NCBI GenBank assembly: GCA_903873955.1
Contig: CAIQQL010000142.1
Span: forward strand, 1-39,694
Source: an uncultured archaeon
GTDB lineage: Archaea > Nanobdellota > Nanobdellia > Pacearchaeales > GW2011-AR1
DNA length: 39,694 bases
Direction of reading: 5' to 3'
Shown: positions 16,201 to 21,834 of the stretch, piece by piece
Layout: every line of letters starts with the position of its first letter
How positions within the stretch are numbered: position 1 is the stretch's first letter
The notes under the pieces: model-generated
Told to the model about the DNA's origin: nothing
What the model saw: only the letters and a program-made list of their open reading frames with translations
The model's database searches: none
Program-made: the position numbers and the translations under genes

Positions 16201-18621
16201 AAGGATATCTTTGGTGACATCAAAGGTGACCCATCCTATGGCCGCCTGGGCATTGATCACATCCGTATAAGAAGCATTGGCGGGCTGCGTGGTCCAGGTA
16301 AGCCCTGTTTCAGTCCAACTGCTGTTTGATACCCTGTTAATCAGCAAGGTTCGATTAGCTGTAGATGCAACAGTCTGAAACAAGGAAAGATTTGCATAAA
16401 TGACTTGTGCATTTGCAGGTATGCCCGTGGTATTGAAAAAAAGATAAGCGTGACCTGCCTGATTTGTTCTTGCACGTACAATAAGTGTTGTTCCGGTTCC
16501 ATAATTGGTTCCTGCATTATTTTGAAGCACATACGTATCATTCATACTGGGTTGCAGCTGTTCAAGAAAACCAGGGTCTTCAGGAGTCAAAGTGAATGCA
16601 TACCTCTCTCCAGGAGAGAGTTCCATGACAAAGTCCCAGTCTCCTTCACAGATACCTGCGCTAAAATTCCAGGTTCTGCATTTGTACAGTGCATTGCCTT
16701 TTGCTACTGCTTCAACAAGGGCTGAGCTGAAATTGAGATTTGTTGGATCGATGGCATAGGTCTGTGTTGTCGCATAATCATCTAGAGTTATATTCGGTAA
16801 ATCTATGCCTAACACGACTTGTGTTGTATTCTTTTGCGTGAGATTATAAAAGGTGATATGGGTGAGATGAGAGTCTTTCTCAGAGAAGTCAACAGAAAGT
16901 GTCGCCTTTGTAGTGGAAAAAAGTGCATAGGTTTTTTGTGGGGAGGCAGGAGTAGTGCTCATGACGCCGCGCATGGTCCTGGTCACTTGTGCTGAAGGCT
17001 GGTCATCAATCTCAGGGATACTGCGGTTATTGTCATCAACCAAAGTCAGGTTTGCATCAACATAATTTCCATTCTTATCCTGTAAGACTAAAGTAAAGTT
17101 GATAAGTGCTCCAACCTCGATAGTTATATTGTTGCTTAGAAGGTTGATCCCATTTTGAATGGCGGTGAAGGATACCTGATCAACTCCCGTAAACTCAGGG
17201 GCTGCCGAGAAAGTAGCAATGGTCCCTTCTAGATCGATATGGATATGCTCTGAACCATGGGCTATAAACAAAGGTGAAGAGGTGTTATCGGTGAGATAAT
17301 CACTGAGATTAAGCGTATAATTTTCTCCAGAAGCAAAAGAAAAGTCGGGTATTTGGAAGGAGGTCAAATTACCTTCCTCATTTGAAAGATTGGAGGGTTC
17401 AGCGATACCCTTTGTGTTATTGCTTGCGTTTTGATTTCCAGGGATGAATATTGTGCTATAAGCTTCTTTTAGGGTGAGGTTATCAGAGACTAGGAGTATG
17501 CTTGCTTCATAAGCCTGACCTGGCTGTAGACTAAATTCCTCAGGGTTGAATGGCAATATCAATCGTCGTTCATTGCCCAGATAATCCTGACCGAATCCAA
17601 AAGTCGATACGTTATAGGTTGTGCTGACAATGAAGGAATTTCCTGTCACTTGCAGAGAAAGATCGCTTTCATTGAGCAATTGTGCGTCCGTATGCACAGA
17701 GTTGGGGACCAGGCTGATATTTTGTCCGTCAATGGGATAACTTGCCCGTGTGGTGATGTCTACAAACCCTGAAAGGGTCTTGATTGTAAATTGTGACGCT
17801 TCCTGGGCTGAGGCGAGGACAAACATGCTGCTCTGCAAAATTGATAGGGCTGCTTTAATGATCTTGTCCTTGAACAGAGGATACGCCAGGCTCGAAATCA
17901 TAGTGAATCTTGGCTGAGCAAGCACAAAGGAATAGAAAGGAAGGGCAAGGCCCTCCGTGATCGGAGGGACACTTGGCGATTCCTTTTGGGGTTGCTCTGC
18001 CTGCAGAGTCTCTGAGGCGGAGAATGTGAGGTCATTTGAAGGTTGATCTGTGCTTGTAGGATTTGAAGGTGGTGATGTGATAGGAGAGGTTTCAGTCGGG
18101 GTGCTTGTGTCGAGGGTATTTTGATTTGATGGGGTGCTTGACGTACTGGTATCAGAGGTATTATCCACAGGAATATAGACTCCTTTTCCTCCATCGGCAG
18201 GAGTGGAATTATCTGCAGATGGCCTGCTAAAGGTAAGGTTAAAATACACTTTGGGGTAGAGATCATCTTTTCCTAAAAACCCGAAACCCTCTCCAGACCC
18301 GGTAAGATTTTTCCCTAGAATGAAATAGCTTGCATTCATGAATGAGATATTCTCGTTATATTCCCGTAGTTCGGTCAATGGGATGGTCTTGGTGAGGTTA
18401 TTTACCGTGAGTAGGACCATAGCCTGAGAGGGGATGAACTCACCTTCGTGCAAGGAAAAGGCAAGGTAAATGGGCTCTGGGCCGCTTGTTGCAATACTTA
18501 CCTTGGGGAGAAGGAGGAATAAGCAGATAAAACTAAAAAATACGATTAACCCTAAGCGCAGTTTGGCTTCATCCCCTTTTAGACATTTAGGAAAATATAC
18601 TCCTTCTTTCAAATAATTCAT
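7258..18621 (-). CDS. Giant secreted mosaic surface protein (adhesin/fibre), 3787 aa
   Basis: A single uninterrupted frame of 3787 codons. After a 20-residue charged start there is one hydrophobic segment (about 21-45), a signal peptide or signal anchor. Order of parts: Ser/Thr/Pro-rich linker (about 133-225); beta-rich region with a cadherin-like piece (about 425-500); DNRLRE domain (about 687-850); LamG/concanavalin-like domain (about 925-1110); a long array of Ig-like domains; DUF11 halves at about 1988-2010 and 2359-2440 with an Asp-box propeller between them; more Ig-like domains; a ten-glycine linker (about 3390-3400); and a C-terminal domain (about 3600-3787) shared with the small secreted proteins at 20-22.5 kb. 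N-x-S/T sequons are very dense, suggesting N-glycosylation. No C-terminal anchor is seen. It is probably an extended adhesin or appendage; the ligand is unknown. Confidence 0.9.
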   Translation of the reverse strand: MNYLKEGVYFPKCLKGDEAKLRLGLIVFFSFICLFLLLPKVSIATSGPEPIYLAFSLHEGEFIPSQAMVLLTVNNLTKTIPLTELREYNENISFMNASYFILGKNLTGSGEGFGFLGKDDLYPKVYFNLTFSRPSADNSTPADGGKGVYIPVDNTSDTSTSSTPSNQNTLDTSTPTETSPITSPPSNPTSTDQPSNDLTFSASETLQAEQPQKESPSVPPITEGLALPFYSFVLAQPRFTMISSLAYPLFKDKIIKAALSILQSSMFVLASAQEASQFTIKTLSGFVDITTRASYPIDGQNISLVPNSVHTDAQLLNESDLSLQVTGNSFIVSTTYNVSTFGFGQDYLGNERRLILPFNPEEFSLQPGQAYEASILLVSDNLTLKEAYSTIFIPGNQNASNNTKGIAEPSNLSNEEGNLTSFQIPDFSFASGENYTLNLSDYLTDNTSSPLFIAHGSEHIHIDLEGTIATFSAAPEFTGVDQVSFTAIQNGINLLSNNITIEVGALINFTLVLQDKNGNYVDANLTLVDDNNRSIPEIDDQPSAQVTRTMRGVMSTTPASPQKTYALFSTTKATLSVDFSEKDSHLTHITFYNLTQKNTTQVVLGIDLPNITLDDYATTQTYAIDPTNLNFSSALVEAVAKGNALYKCRTWNFSAGICEGDWDFVMELSPGERYAFTLTPEDPGFLEQLQPSMNDTYVLQNNAGTNYGTGTTLIVRARTNQAGHAYLFFNTTGIPANAQVIYANLSLFQTVASTANRTLLINRVSNSSWTETGLTWTTQPANASYTDVINAQAAIGWVTFDVTKDILNFLNGTYPNYGWEIQDAVESGTTTIYTHTFASKENTNTSAVPELNIYFVIPSLIQFTDPTPFDEASSNNKSFIANISINETGLTQLIWNWNGTNYSVFDPSVMLLMPFNNVSALKENTTFVDDLATNNSGTLYNGTAPLTNGRYGSALSFDGANDIMYVRGSSNLNISGNLSFGLWLNPNANQPLDTILENSLVAGAGYRMWMLNSSVIGCTINTTTAFYSINTSIPRGSWSQIFCTYNDTGLGIYSNGALAGAVSAGGRIRGGSSLLYVGASGKVAGRNYTGYLDDLIIYNRSLPQRDIALRYVSTLYQTASNSSWQLEINQSYDDSSQTTKTYYACALERYGSTNCTEVRNITFTSYTPPTINLLAPLNTTTINDSDQVNFSFVASDTINASFSCSIYLDNVLNFTNSTTLNGTTTNFSIDSITYGTHNWSVTCFNGVLSNSSEFRTFTRKDTLPPTADPLFPDNNTLRTPANVSFNCNATDNLGLSNISLFINNNLNQTRAVSGITNTSTFGVLLSNGRYLWSCRAQDLMSNSNYSVNYTLTINSSAIPDSSKFGGRTTNWSNVSDLHNVCDGLAVVENVTGGMIQWNDCVDVAYQNLTSFIKISTNLTSVEVSLNPTFNSSANIALYNLTGWDATPDILMNDQICDSADCLNPIYDINSGSLTFSVTHFTNYSATGSARLTIWDQNDSSITGGGRMACSGNPERFYANYTRNSNGTTITGATCVVNFTDSTGNAMAYNATSAYYEFNRTFNVTGVRTYNIRCTRAGLTTITLNDFINVTDCYPPQVQFAPPTENSSTFLNRNILRINVTATDSNLARITIYLYNSSQSLINTTSSGSSPFLFNFTGLADGLYFFNASANDTSRFTNNTETRNVTIDTLTPSINFTTPTDLSGSTINRSYILANISANDTNLANISIFLYNASRALVNTTNSSSSPLYVNLTNLADGLYFFNATACDIVNHCNITETRNTTVAVPPLVALISPADNYYNSSLGVNITFVANISDNGNLANCSLWLNASGTWLKNQTVNLTGFQNTTNFTVRNIGYTSFLWNVQCFDYARNVGWGSANRTVILAFQDTTPPLVPLVSVEMTLYGINSSAFIYAVVNDSSPIASVQGNVTLPDSSMQIFNLSYNPILLRYEGYFSKTSLLGMYNVTILAKDYAGNLNNTQTTTFQVVQPNLTASKEDFPDPVQIGTFLNYTINTSAIILPGIVPLAFNDLHTIVSNAYFKDAPRIIKTKAGTLIIPYNQNTLKTVDNGNQDLYVVRSTNAGVNWSSPIQATNEVGHDAFPYAFEDKNGSLFIVYTHMDSNGSIWADGDVWLIQSFDDGLTWSEPYALTYTPGFTERQPLMLQDDSGMYYIAYEAGDGELYIQNSTSPLGGFSSRVQLTNNSYGDVDISADFKEGMFYFAWSPFDPVNNTLQNIFFANTTNPLVFNALDNNRKGITNNVFRTYESSITHDAAGNLYIGWSSTTNVSDNNWAYDSQINATSRELFMAVSYNNGITWDIKRLTTNNRSDGYPSIVQGGKDGVYYITAMIADPANGNMAVAFGQRDYAPSDAINVTIADTLPAGVDIINLSEGGSIQGNTVRWVYPVIYSGQTNAFKITVRINESLSNSTSITNFANISYFDSLSRLIGTYYLNASTTIIDTLAPLVQIIAPTSGTLINQSLPYTIQINVTDNALVNKVIMNLTYPNGSIQTIPLTYNAITRFYEFTGLNTSILGGFNITIFANDTTGNRNTTSSSWFYIINSPPTIPTNITCNGGSCSGYFNTTLSLNCSGSTDADNNTLTYHVEAFFAPQRGNSTLINASFETGNQSFTFYPNLYGTSATPQAIGRRTINESCVSGYCLGTELNVNTPLTNTSISGGWNVSLNVTDSPTSVEVSFHYRLRISDSTEPYENVTLMLKNITDGTVIAGPALLGAWGNQYVDQYLQGNATYRMVPTYGGNYSFDIGCKLSPVDSTSDYGGCWIDDVQVKAVNTSYTAKQWQEIGIHWANSTLLWNIFNEQPQTGVDFRCRAIDSGSLTYTPYFNLNANGTIIVDVKPPVITFLSPTPDSGSIVYTPYIPINTMAVDNGVVSNITIYVYNASGALINVSSANGGYYYLNRTGLVNGTYFFNASSCDTSGNCNNTEKRNITLAIDIIPPSLTLISPANNSIDGDGFVTLSYSASDNKNITRIELYINGAVVQGVSLLSPSVNASFNYTLGNGTYTWRVRTYDVGGNFNDSETRVIRYIIESLPLTDPTLFNGNTTNWSSLPDLTRVCNGTAILETDYDKVIWPGCVNVTYQSFDAYTNLTYNNVTVTFGVDMSFNSTATIFIKNLPWTETPDVYMNGVICNTSICTNVSYSNLTGIASFTVTHFTSYTTGSKSRLTIWDETDSGVFRGGQTKFPGQPVTFFANYTRISNNNFISGSICIINFSDSKGNVMIENTTVNLYQYTRSFISNGTFNWTVNCAKSGSDTLTTMDSVLINGSASDTLAPTIVFANPTDNSSSSTNSSILINVSALDGQSGVRNVTLYVYNASGSLLNFTNVSTNYLFLSFNPPAQGVYYFNASSCDVSNNCAWTETRNVTLDYIAPNVTIISAVSGGGGGGGGGGSGPKTEYSNTLTNNFTVNLSDDRSGIRNATIFIYDNATGALINMTTVTFVPKVLNTILGIVVQLVEGVYKWFYQAFDFAGNRAVSGWNDTLIIDTTPPIVNALIPNASLTNTTSYPLLQQFSCNATDSIGLRNLSLYLTNSQNQSFSLVQTTDVNGTSSVTVNWTVQLYTGNYTWNCLAYDLSGNYNWSGGNRSIQVAFDSSLLYQVFYGNSTAMKLLGNSSILFNFGTDPVKNIYFVNKDRSISWASLQAIGRTKSNGNASNDFNEVDQVLNLSIYPGNVNDSYSIDGSTPRTSATYNIYGTPLQYVPTIKSTNSTAFKTGMLWDTTQDLGTGEFSTAVNEDLVFVAAINSSQQGAFGSYDYEIKVPIALENYKGSSHLLNIYYEI
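7261..7822 (-). other. C-terminal domain of the giant protein, shared with the small surface proteins
   Basis: Residues about 3600-3787 align by eye, end to end, with the mature small proteins encoded at 20224, 21031 and 21835. Matching points are F-Y-G-N-S-T-A (Y-F-G-N-I-T-A), G-N-S-S-I-L-F-N-F-G (G-N-G-S-A-V-F-Y-D-F-G), a central W, and the ending S-Y-D-Y-E-I-K-V-P with a final aromatic Y-Y. This is homology by pattern reading, not by a profile search. Confidence 0.7.
8790..9485 (-). repeat. Duplicated ~233-aa cassette in the giant gene, copy 2
   Basis: It encodes residues about 3046-3278. It shares with copy 1 the landmarks T-T-N-W-S, V-C-N-G, C-V-N-V-T-Y-Q, P-D-V-Y-M-N-G, F-T-V-T-H-F-T-S-Y, S-R-L-T-I-W-D-E, F-F-A-N-Y-T-R and C-I-I-N-F-S-D-S. 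The protein similarity is much clearer than the DNA similarity, so the duplication is old. Confidence 0.8.
11550..12505 (-). other. Asp-box (sialidase-like) beta-propeller insert of the giant protein
   Basis: Residues about 2040-2357 contain three Asp-box motifs: S-T-N-A-G-V-N-W, S-F-D-D-G-L-T-W and S-Y-N-N-G-I-T-W. They are spaced as in BNR/sialidase-type propellers and preceded by strands such as G-T-L-I-I-P-Y and G-S-L-F-I-V-Y-T. The catalytic Arg triad of true sialidases cannot be confirmed, so I call it a binding or structural propeller. Confidence 0.72.
13846..14546 (-). repeat. Duplicated ~233-aa cassette in the giant gene, copy 1
   Basis: It encodes residues about 1359-1592. Landmarks in the same order as copy 2: T-T-N-W-S, V-C-D-G, C-V-D-V-A-Y-Q, P-D-I-L-M-N-D, F-S-V-T-H-F-T-N-Y, S-A-R-L-T-I-W-D-Q, F-Y-A-N-Y-T-R and C-V-V-N-F-T-D-S. 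Both copies follow an Ig-like domain and are followed by one, so the duplicated unit may be larger. Confidence 0.8.
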
Positions 18622-18670
18622 AGTGCTTTAAGCAAAAGCAACCCCTTGCCAGATTAGGGATATATTTGTT

Positions 18671-18676
18671 TTTATA
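18671..18676 (-). promoter_or_regulatory. TATA box of the giant surface-protein gene
   Basis: TATAAA on the minus strand within GGTATAAAAACA lies about 50 nt before the ATG at 18621, implying a leader of about 25 nt. It sits in the 113 bp between the 449-aa gene and the giant gene, so the giant gene probably has its own promoter. Confidence 0.5.
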
Positions 18677-18734
18677 CCTTTGTGTATGTAGTGTAAAGAG
18701 GCCCAGATAAACAGAATTGAGGTAGTGTAAACGC

Positions 18735-20084
18735 TTAATGCCTAAGCTTCCTATCCCATTGATTGTGGTTGTTGTGATGGTGTCTTTGGCTGGCTGTCGC
18801 ATTTAAGGTACGCTTCTTTTTGGCAGGCAGGCCATAGATTGGCTTTTCCACAATGATGATTTCATCACGGGTATCTTTCTTCTCTTTATCGCAGCAACAG
18901 CAGCAAAGGATCAGGAGAAGGATCATGAGCAGGATAGGCAAGAGGATACAGATCAAGGAGGAGACATTGAGCACTTCCCTATTCACGGTCGTTGGGGCGG
19001 GAGTTTGGATCTCACTGATATAATAGGGTGAGGCCCTTATGCCCAAGTCCACCTTGTCTCCATGGATGCGATCGAACCAGAAGATGATGTCCTCTAACCC
19101 ATCTCCATTGAGATCGATGCCTTTGCGTTCTCCAATCCTCAAGGTAAGGGGCATACCTATAGGGAGGATGGAAAGCAGGATGGTCTCGTTCCCCATGCCT
19201 TCAACTCGGGCATAGTAAGTCCCATTCTTGAATTCGAACATGAACCTGTCCATTTCACGCATGGCATGGGTGTACCCATCAATGAGCTGTTGATCAGAGA
19301 CGGGATAGGTTATCCTGACATTTTCACATATTCCATTTTGCTGACAATCTAAAGGAATCGTTTGATTCACAGGGAAAGTTTCATTGGATGATCCTCCCGG
19401 ACTTGGGCCGGTCGGATACGTGGGATTGGTTGGGGGCTGAGTGCAAGGATTTTTTGGATCAAGATAGAAGAAATAGGTGAGGTTATGGGTTGGAGGAGAG
19501 GGGAGCACCATCTGATAATCAACGGTAGTATTGGTAAAGGATATCCCTCGAATGATAGGTGTGACATAGATTGGAGTGGCCCCTTGTTGGAGCAATCCTA
19601 CAAAGTAGGTGCCTGATAGAGCGTGCATTTTAGCGGCAGATAGGAGCAGGGTATTGCCATTCACCAGAAAAGTCGCATTGTCATAAAAGACATATTTGGC
19701 AGAAACAGGGCTCCCGTCTGATATCCCTATGAATGTGTTAACTGTGGTGTAATTCCCGGCAGTGACCAGGTTCCAATTGATGACGGATAGAGTGGAGGCA
19801 TATAACGGGCTCTGGTAGCATTGGTCTAACTTCAGGTCCTTCCCTTCAACCGTAGCTTCTGCACCATTGAAGGTAAGATTATCATATAATCCGTTAGCTC
19901 CCACTAAGCCATAATATCCGTGCCAGATAGAAGGTGTTAAGTGGAGACTGAGGGTATATGCCTGTCCACCATGACCAGTCGATACTACATGCCCGCTTAG
20001 TTGGGGGAAAAGCATTAGGAAAATGAGGATAACGCTTAGAAACGAAAGAAGGATGAGGACAGCTACCACAATCTTTTTTTGCAT
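18735..20084 (-). CDS. Membrane-anchored protein carrying the shared surface-subunit domain
   Basis: A 449-residue protein with an N-terminal hydrophobic segment (about 5-27) and a C-terminal transmembrane helix (about 378-395). Residues about 45-215 match the small secreted proteins: I-W-H-G-Y-Y-G near the start and V-D-Y-Q-M-V-L-P with an ending Y-F-F-Y-L. A Pro/Thr/Ser linker follows, then a domain (about 240-360) with D-L-N-G-D-G-L-E-D, a calcium-loop-like motif. After the helix come five cysteines in a row, a charged stretch and a His/Asn-rich tail (Q-R-H-H-H-N-N-H-N-Q). I infer that it tethers the surface assembly to the cell membrane. A GTTTATATAATC box about 20-30 nt before the ATG suggests a leaderless mRNA. 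It lies directly upstream of the giant gene. Confidence 0.82.
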   Translation of the reverse strand: MQKKIVVAVLILLSFLSVILIFLMLFPQLSGHVVSTGHGGQAYTLSLHLTPSIWHGYYGLVGANGLYDNLTFNGAEATVEGKDLKLDQCYQSPLYASTLSVINWNLVTAGNYTTVNTFIGISDGSPVSAKYVFYDNATFLVNGNTLLLSAAKMHALSGTYFVGLLQQGATPIYVTPIIRGISFTNTTVDYQMVLPSPPTHNLTYFFYLDPKNPCTQPPTNPTYPTGPSPGGSSNETFPVNQTIPLDCQQNGICENVRITYPVSDQQLIDGYTHAMREMDRFMFEFKNGTYYARVEGMGNETILLSILPIGMPLTLRIGERKGIDLNGDGLEDIIFWFDRIHGDKVDLGIRASPYYISEIQTPAPTTVNREVLNVSSLICILLPILLMILLLILCCCCCDKEKKDTRDEIIIVEKPIYGLPAKKKRTLNATASQRHHHNNHNQWDRKLRH

Positions 20085-20104
20085 GGGTTTGGTAAGAATT
20101 AAGA

Positions 20105-20171
20105 TTATATAAACTTAATTTAGGGATCTGTCTTTTGTTCTTACAGTATTTTTCAGAGAAATATTTATAAA
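20105..20171. promoter_or_regulatory. Divergent promoters of the 449-aa gene and the first small surface gene
   Basis: The minus-strand box GTTTATATAATC (about 20105-20116) serves the gene starting at 20084. The plus-strand box ATTTATAAAG (about 20162-20171) lies about 60 nt before the ATG at 20224, the same distance as in the two paralogues downstream. The two promoters are about 50 bp apart, so a shared regulator is possible. Confidence 0.5.
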
Positions 20172-20223
20172 GAATAGCCGTGTTATTGGAATATCTTATC
20201 AAAAGAATGAAAGGAGGTTAATG

Positions 20224-20907
20224 ATGATATCTAAAACATATACAGCTATTTTCGGGTTATTGGGGGTTCTGATCGTTTCGTTAGCAGTCTTTGGCAGTTT
20301 TGCCTTGGCTTCAACTCCTACTCCAGCCGGCGCAGTTAATATCTCTGTGATCGACTATGGAAGTGCGACTGAAACTACAGCCACAACCGTGAATGCTTCA
20401 TATGGTAATATTAGCAGACTAGACCTTACGGCCAATGCTTCCACTAAGAGGTGGCATGGATATTTTGGTAACATAACTGCCTCCCTTAAATTGGGGAATG
20501 GTTCCGCGGTCTTTTATGACTTTGGAGGCGCCCAGATAAACACGGTTTTTGCCACATCGACAAATTCCTTTGCCTGGGGTCAGTTAGTTGCTGCAACAGC
20601 CTCTAATGTTGATACTGCCTGGGGTTATACGACCAATGCAGCTGATAATGCTTCTAAAGTGTTCAGTGGATCAGGTACAGTAGAAAACATCGCTTCAGTC
20701 CCAACTGTTACTACAGTCGGGTCTTTTGTGACCGGCGCTTTTGCAGATAGTACTCCAACAACGAGAGGTGACTTTGCCTTCGGCGCAGTCGTCTACAATC
20801 CAGCAAAAACTGGTTTTGATAGTAGTGCAACGTACAGTTATCAATTGATGGTTCCAACCGGAGTCCAAAACAGTCAGCAATATTATCTCTACATGAGCCT
20901 CAAGTAA
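20224..20907 (+). CDS. Small secreted surface protein, paralogue 1
   Basis: The mature protein is about 195 residues, after a signal peptide ending S-F-A-L-A-S-T-P. Two in-frame ATGs are present, at 20221 and 20224. The second is chosen because GGAGG then lies 6 nt upstream, close to the 7-8 nt in the two paralogues. Family landmarks are K-R-W-H-G-Y-F-G-N-I-T, L-G-N-G-S-A-V-F-Y-D-F-G, F-A-F-G-A-V-V-Y-N-P-A-K and Y-S-Y-Q-L-M-V-P. Seven N-x-S/T sequons and no cysteine appear in the mature part. There is no membrane anchor. I infer a structural subunit of a surface layer or appendage. It is the most divergent of the three paralogues. Confidence 0.85.
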   Translation: MISKTYTAIFGLLGVLIVSLAVFGSFALASTPTPAGAVNISVIDYGSATETTATTVNASYGNISRLDLTANASTKRWHGYFGNITASLKLGNGSAVFYDFGGAQINTVFATSTNSFAWGQLVAATASNVDTAWGYTTNAADNASKVFSGSGTVENIASVPTVTTVGSFVTGAFADSTPTTRGDFAFGAVVYNPAKTGFDSSATYSYQLMVPTGVQNSQQYYLYMSLK

Positions 20908-20950
20908 AAATTTTTATTTTTATTTTTATTTTTTCCTTTCTTTTATCTTT
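20908..20950 (+). terminator. T-rich terminator after small surface gene 1
   Basis: Directly after the stop there are repeated TTTTTA runs ending in TTTTTTCC and further T-rich sequence. Archaeal RNA polymerase stops at such T-tracts without a hairpin. Confidence 0.6.
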
Positions 20951-20953
20951 CCC

Positions 20954-20977
20954 CGTCATAGTAATGTTTATAAATCT
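20954..20977 (+). promoter_or_regulatory. Promoter of small surface gene 2 with conserved upstream element
   Basis: CGTCATAG (20954-20961), four variable bases, then GTTTATAAATCT (20966-20977). The same arrangement stands before the third paralogue. The box starts 65 nt before the ATG, giving a leader of about 30-35 nt. Confidence 0.65.
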
Positions 20978-21015
20978 GGGACCCTCCGTATAACCAGTAT
21001 CATACTAAAAAGGTG

Positions 21016-21025
21016 AAAGGAGGTT
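21016..21025 (+). promoter_or_regulatory. Strong Shine-Dalgarno of small surface gene 2
   Basis: AAAGGAGGTT is an almost perfect complement of the 16S rRNA 3' end. GGAGG ends 7 nt before the ATG at 21031, which decides that start over the in-frame GTG at 21013. Confidence 0.75.
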
Positions 21026-21030
21026 CAAAC

Positions 21031-21708
21031 ATGAAAAAACAATTTCTATTATATGCTATAGCCCTATCAGTTTTGGCTATTGCGTTCGCACTCTGTGCTT
21101 CATTCACACTTGCTATCCCAACACCATCTGGTGCTAATGGGACTGCAACGTATATGGGAAGATATACACAGACAGACTCTGGAACCGCTGTTGCTGAAGG
21201 AGGAAATGTCAGCCTTCTCAATCTCAGTGCTAGCCTTACGACGCATAGATGGCAGGGTTTCTTAGGTTCAGTCTCAAGCAATCTTGCTTTAGGAAACGGA
21301 TCAAGTGTCCTTTACAACTTTGGAAAGGCTCGACTTGACACAGTTTTTGCCACGACTAACAGTGGAGCGTATAGTTGGTTAACCTTACAAGCTGGTGCAG
21401 ATACCGATGTCAATGACCTCTGGGCTTTTGATGGTACGGGTGGTGCAGACAATGCAACAACCGCTTTCAATGCAACTTCCACAGTAAAGGGTATTTCTGT
21501 TCCTGCAGCTAAGACTACGGGTGGATTTATTACCGGTCTCTTCAATGATGGAACTAACGCTGGCAAGGATAATATTGCCTTCGGCGCAGTCGTCTACAAT
21601 CCAGCAAAGCCAGGATTAGATGGAGTCAACTATGAGTATCAACTTATGGTTCCAACCAACACTGCCTCAACTGAAACCTATTACTTCTACGTAAGTCTCG
21701 CAGAGTAA
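21031..21708 (+). CDS. Small secreted surface protein, paralogue 2
   Basis: A 225-residue precursor. The signal peptide ends about T-L-A-I-P (residue 29). The mature protein shows H-R-W-Q-G-F-L-G-S-V, L-G-N-G-S-S-V-L-Y-N-F-G, V-F-A-T-T-N-S-G-A, I-A-F-G-A-V-V-Y-N-P-A-K and Y-E-Y-Q-L-M-V-P, then ends Y-Y-F-Y-V-S-L-A-E. Paralogue 3 has the same landmarks at nearly the same spacing. Six N-x-S/T sequons, no transmembrane helix in the mature part and no catalytic motif are seen. The strong ribosome site, own promoter and T-rich terminator suggest high, separate expression. I infer a major surface-layer or appendage subunit. Confidence 0.88.
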   Translation: MKKQFLLYAIALSVLAIAFALCASFTLAIPTPSGANGTATYMGRYTQTDSGTAVAEGGNVSLLNLSASLTTHRWQGFLGSVSSNLALGNGSSVLYNFGKARLDTVFATTNSGAYSWLTLQAGADTDVNDLWAFDGTGGADNATTAFNATSTVKGISVPAAKTTGGFITGLFNDGTNAGKDNIAFGAVVYNPAKPGLDGVNYEYQLMVPTNTASTETYYFYVSLAE

Positions 21709-21752
21709 TCCGACTTTATTTTTTATTTTTTATTCTTTTTCTTCCTTTTTTC
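21709..21752 (+). terminator. T-rich terminator after small surface gene 2
   Basis: Just after the stop, repeated TTTTTTA runs lead into TTCTTTTTCTTCCTTTTTTCCC. No hairpin is needed for an archaeal T-tract terminator. Confidence 0.6.
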
Positions 21753-21756
21753 CCAT

Positions 21757-21780
21757 CGTCATAGAAACGTTTATAAATCT
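21757..21780 (+). promoter_or_regulatory. Promoter of small surface gene 3 with conserved upstream element
   Basis: CGTCATAG (21757-21764), four bases, then GTTTATAAATCT (21769-21780), the same as before gene 2. The box starts 66 nt before the ATG at 21835; the match at gene 2 is 65 nt. Confidence 0.65.
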
Positions 21781-21817
21781 CAGCCTCTAAATAGAGACAG
21801 TATTATATAAAAAAGGT

Positions 21818-21827
21818 GAAAGGAGGT
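21818..21827 (+). promoter_or_regulatory. Strong Shine-Dalgarno of small surface gene 3
   Basis: AAAGGAGGTT is preceded by AAAAAGGTG exactly as in gene 2. GGAGG ends 8 nt before the ATG at 21835. Confidence 0.72.
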
Positions 21828-21834
21828 TAATAAC

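Noticed and set aside
18798-18813. Sixteen-base match CGCATTTAAGGTACGC at 18798-18813 and 36515-36530
   Set aside because: One copy is coding (in the tail of the 449-aa gene), the other intergenic. A single 16-mer match in a 40-kb window is within chance, and no flanking similarity extends it.
21013-21030. GTG at 21013 as start of small surface protein 2
   Set aside because: It would place the Shine-Dalgarno sequence inside the coding region and add residues before the signal peptide.
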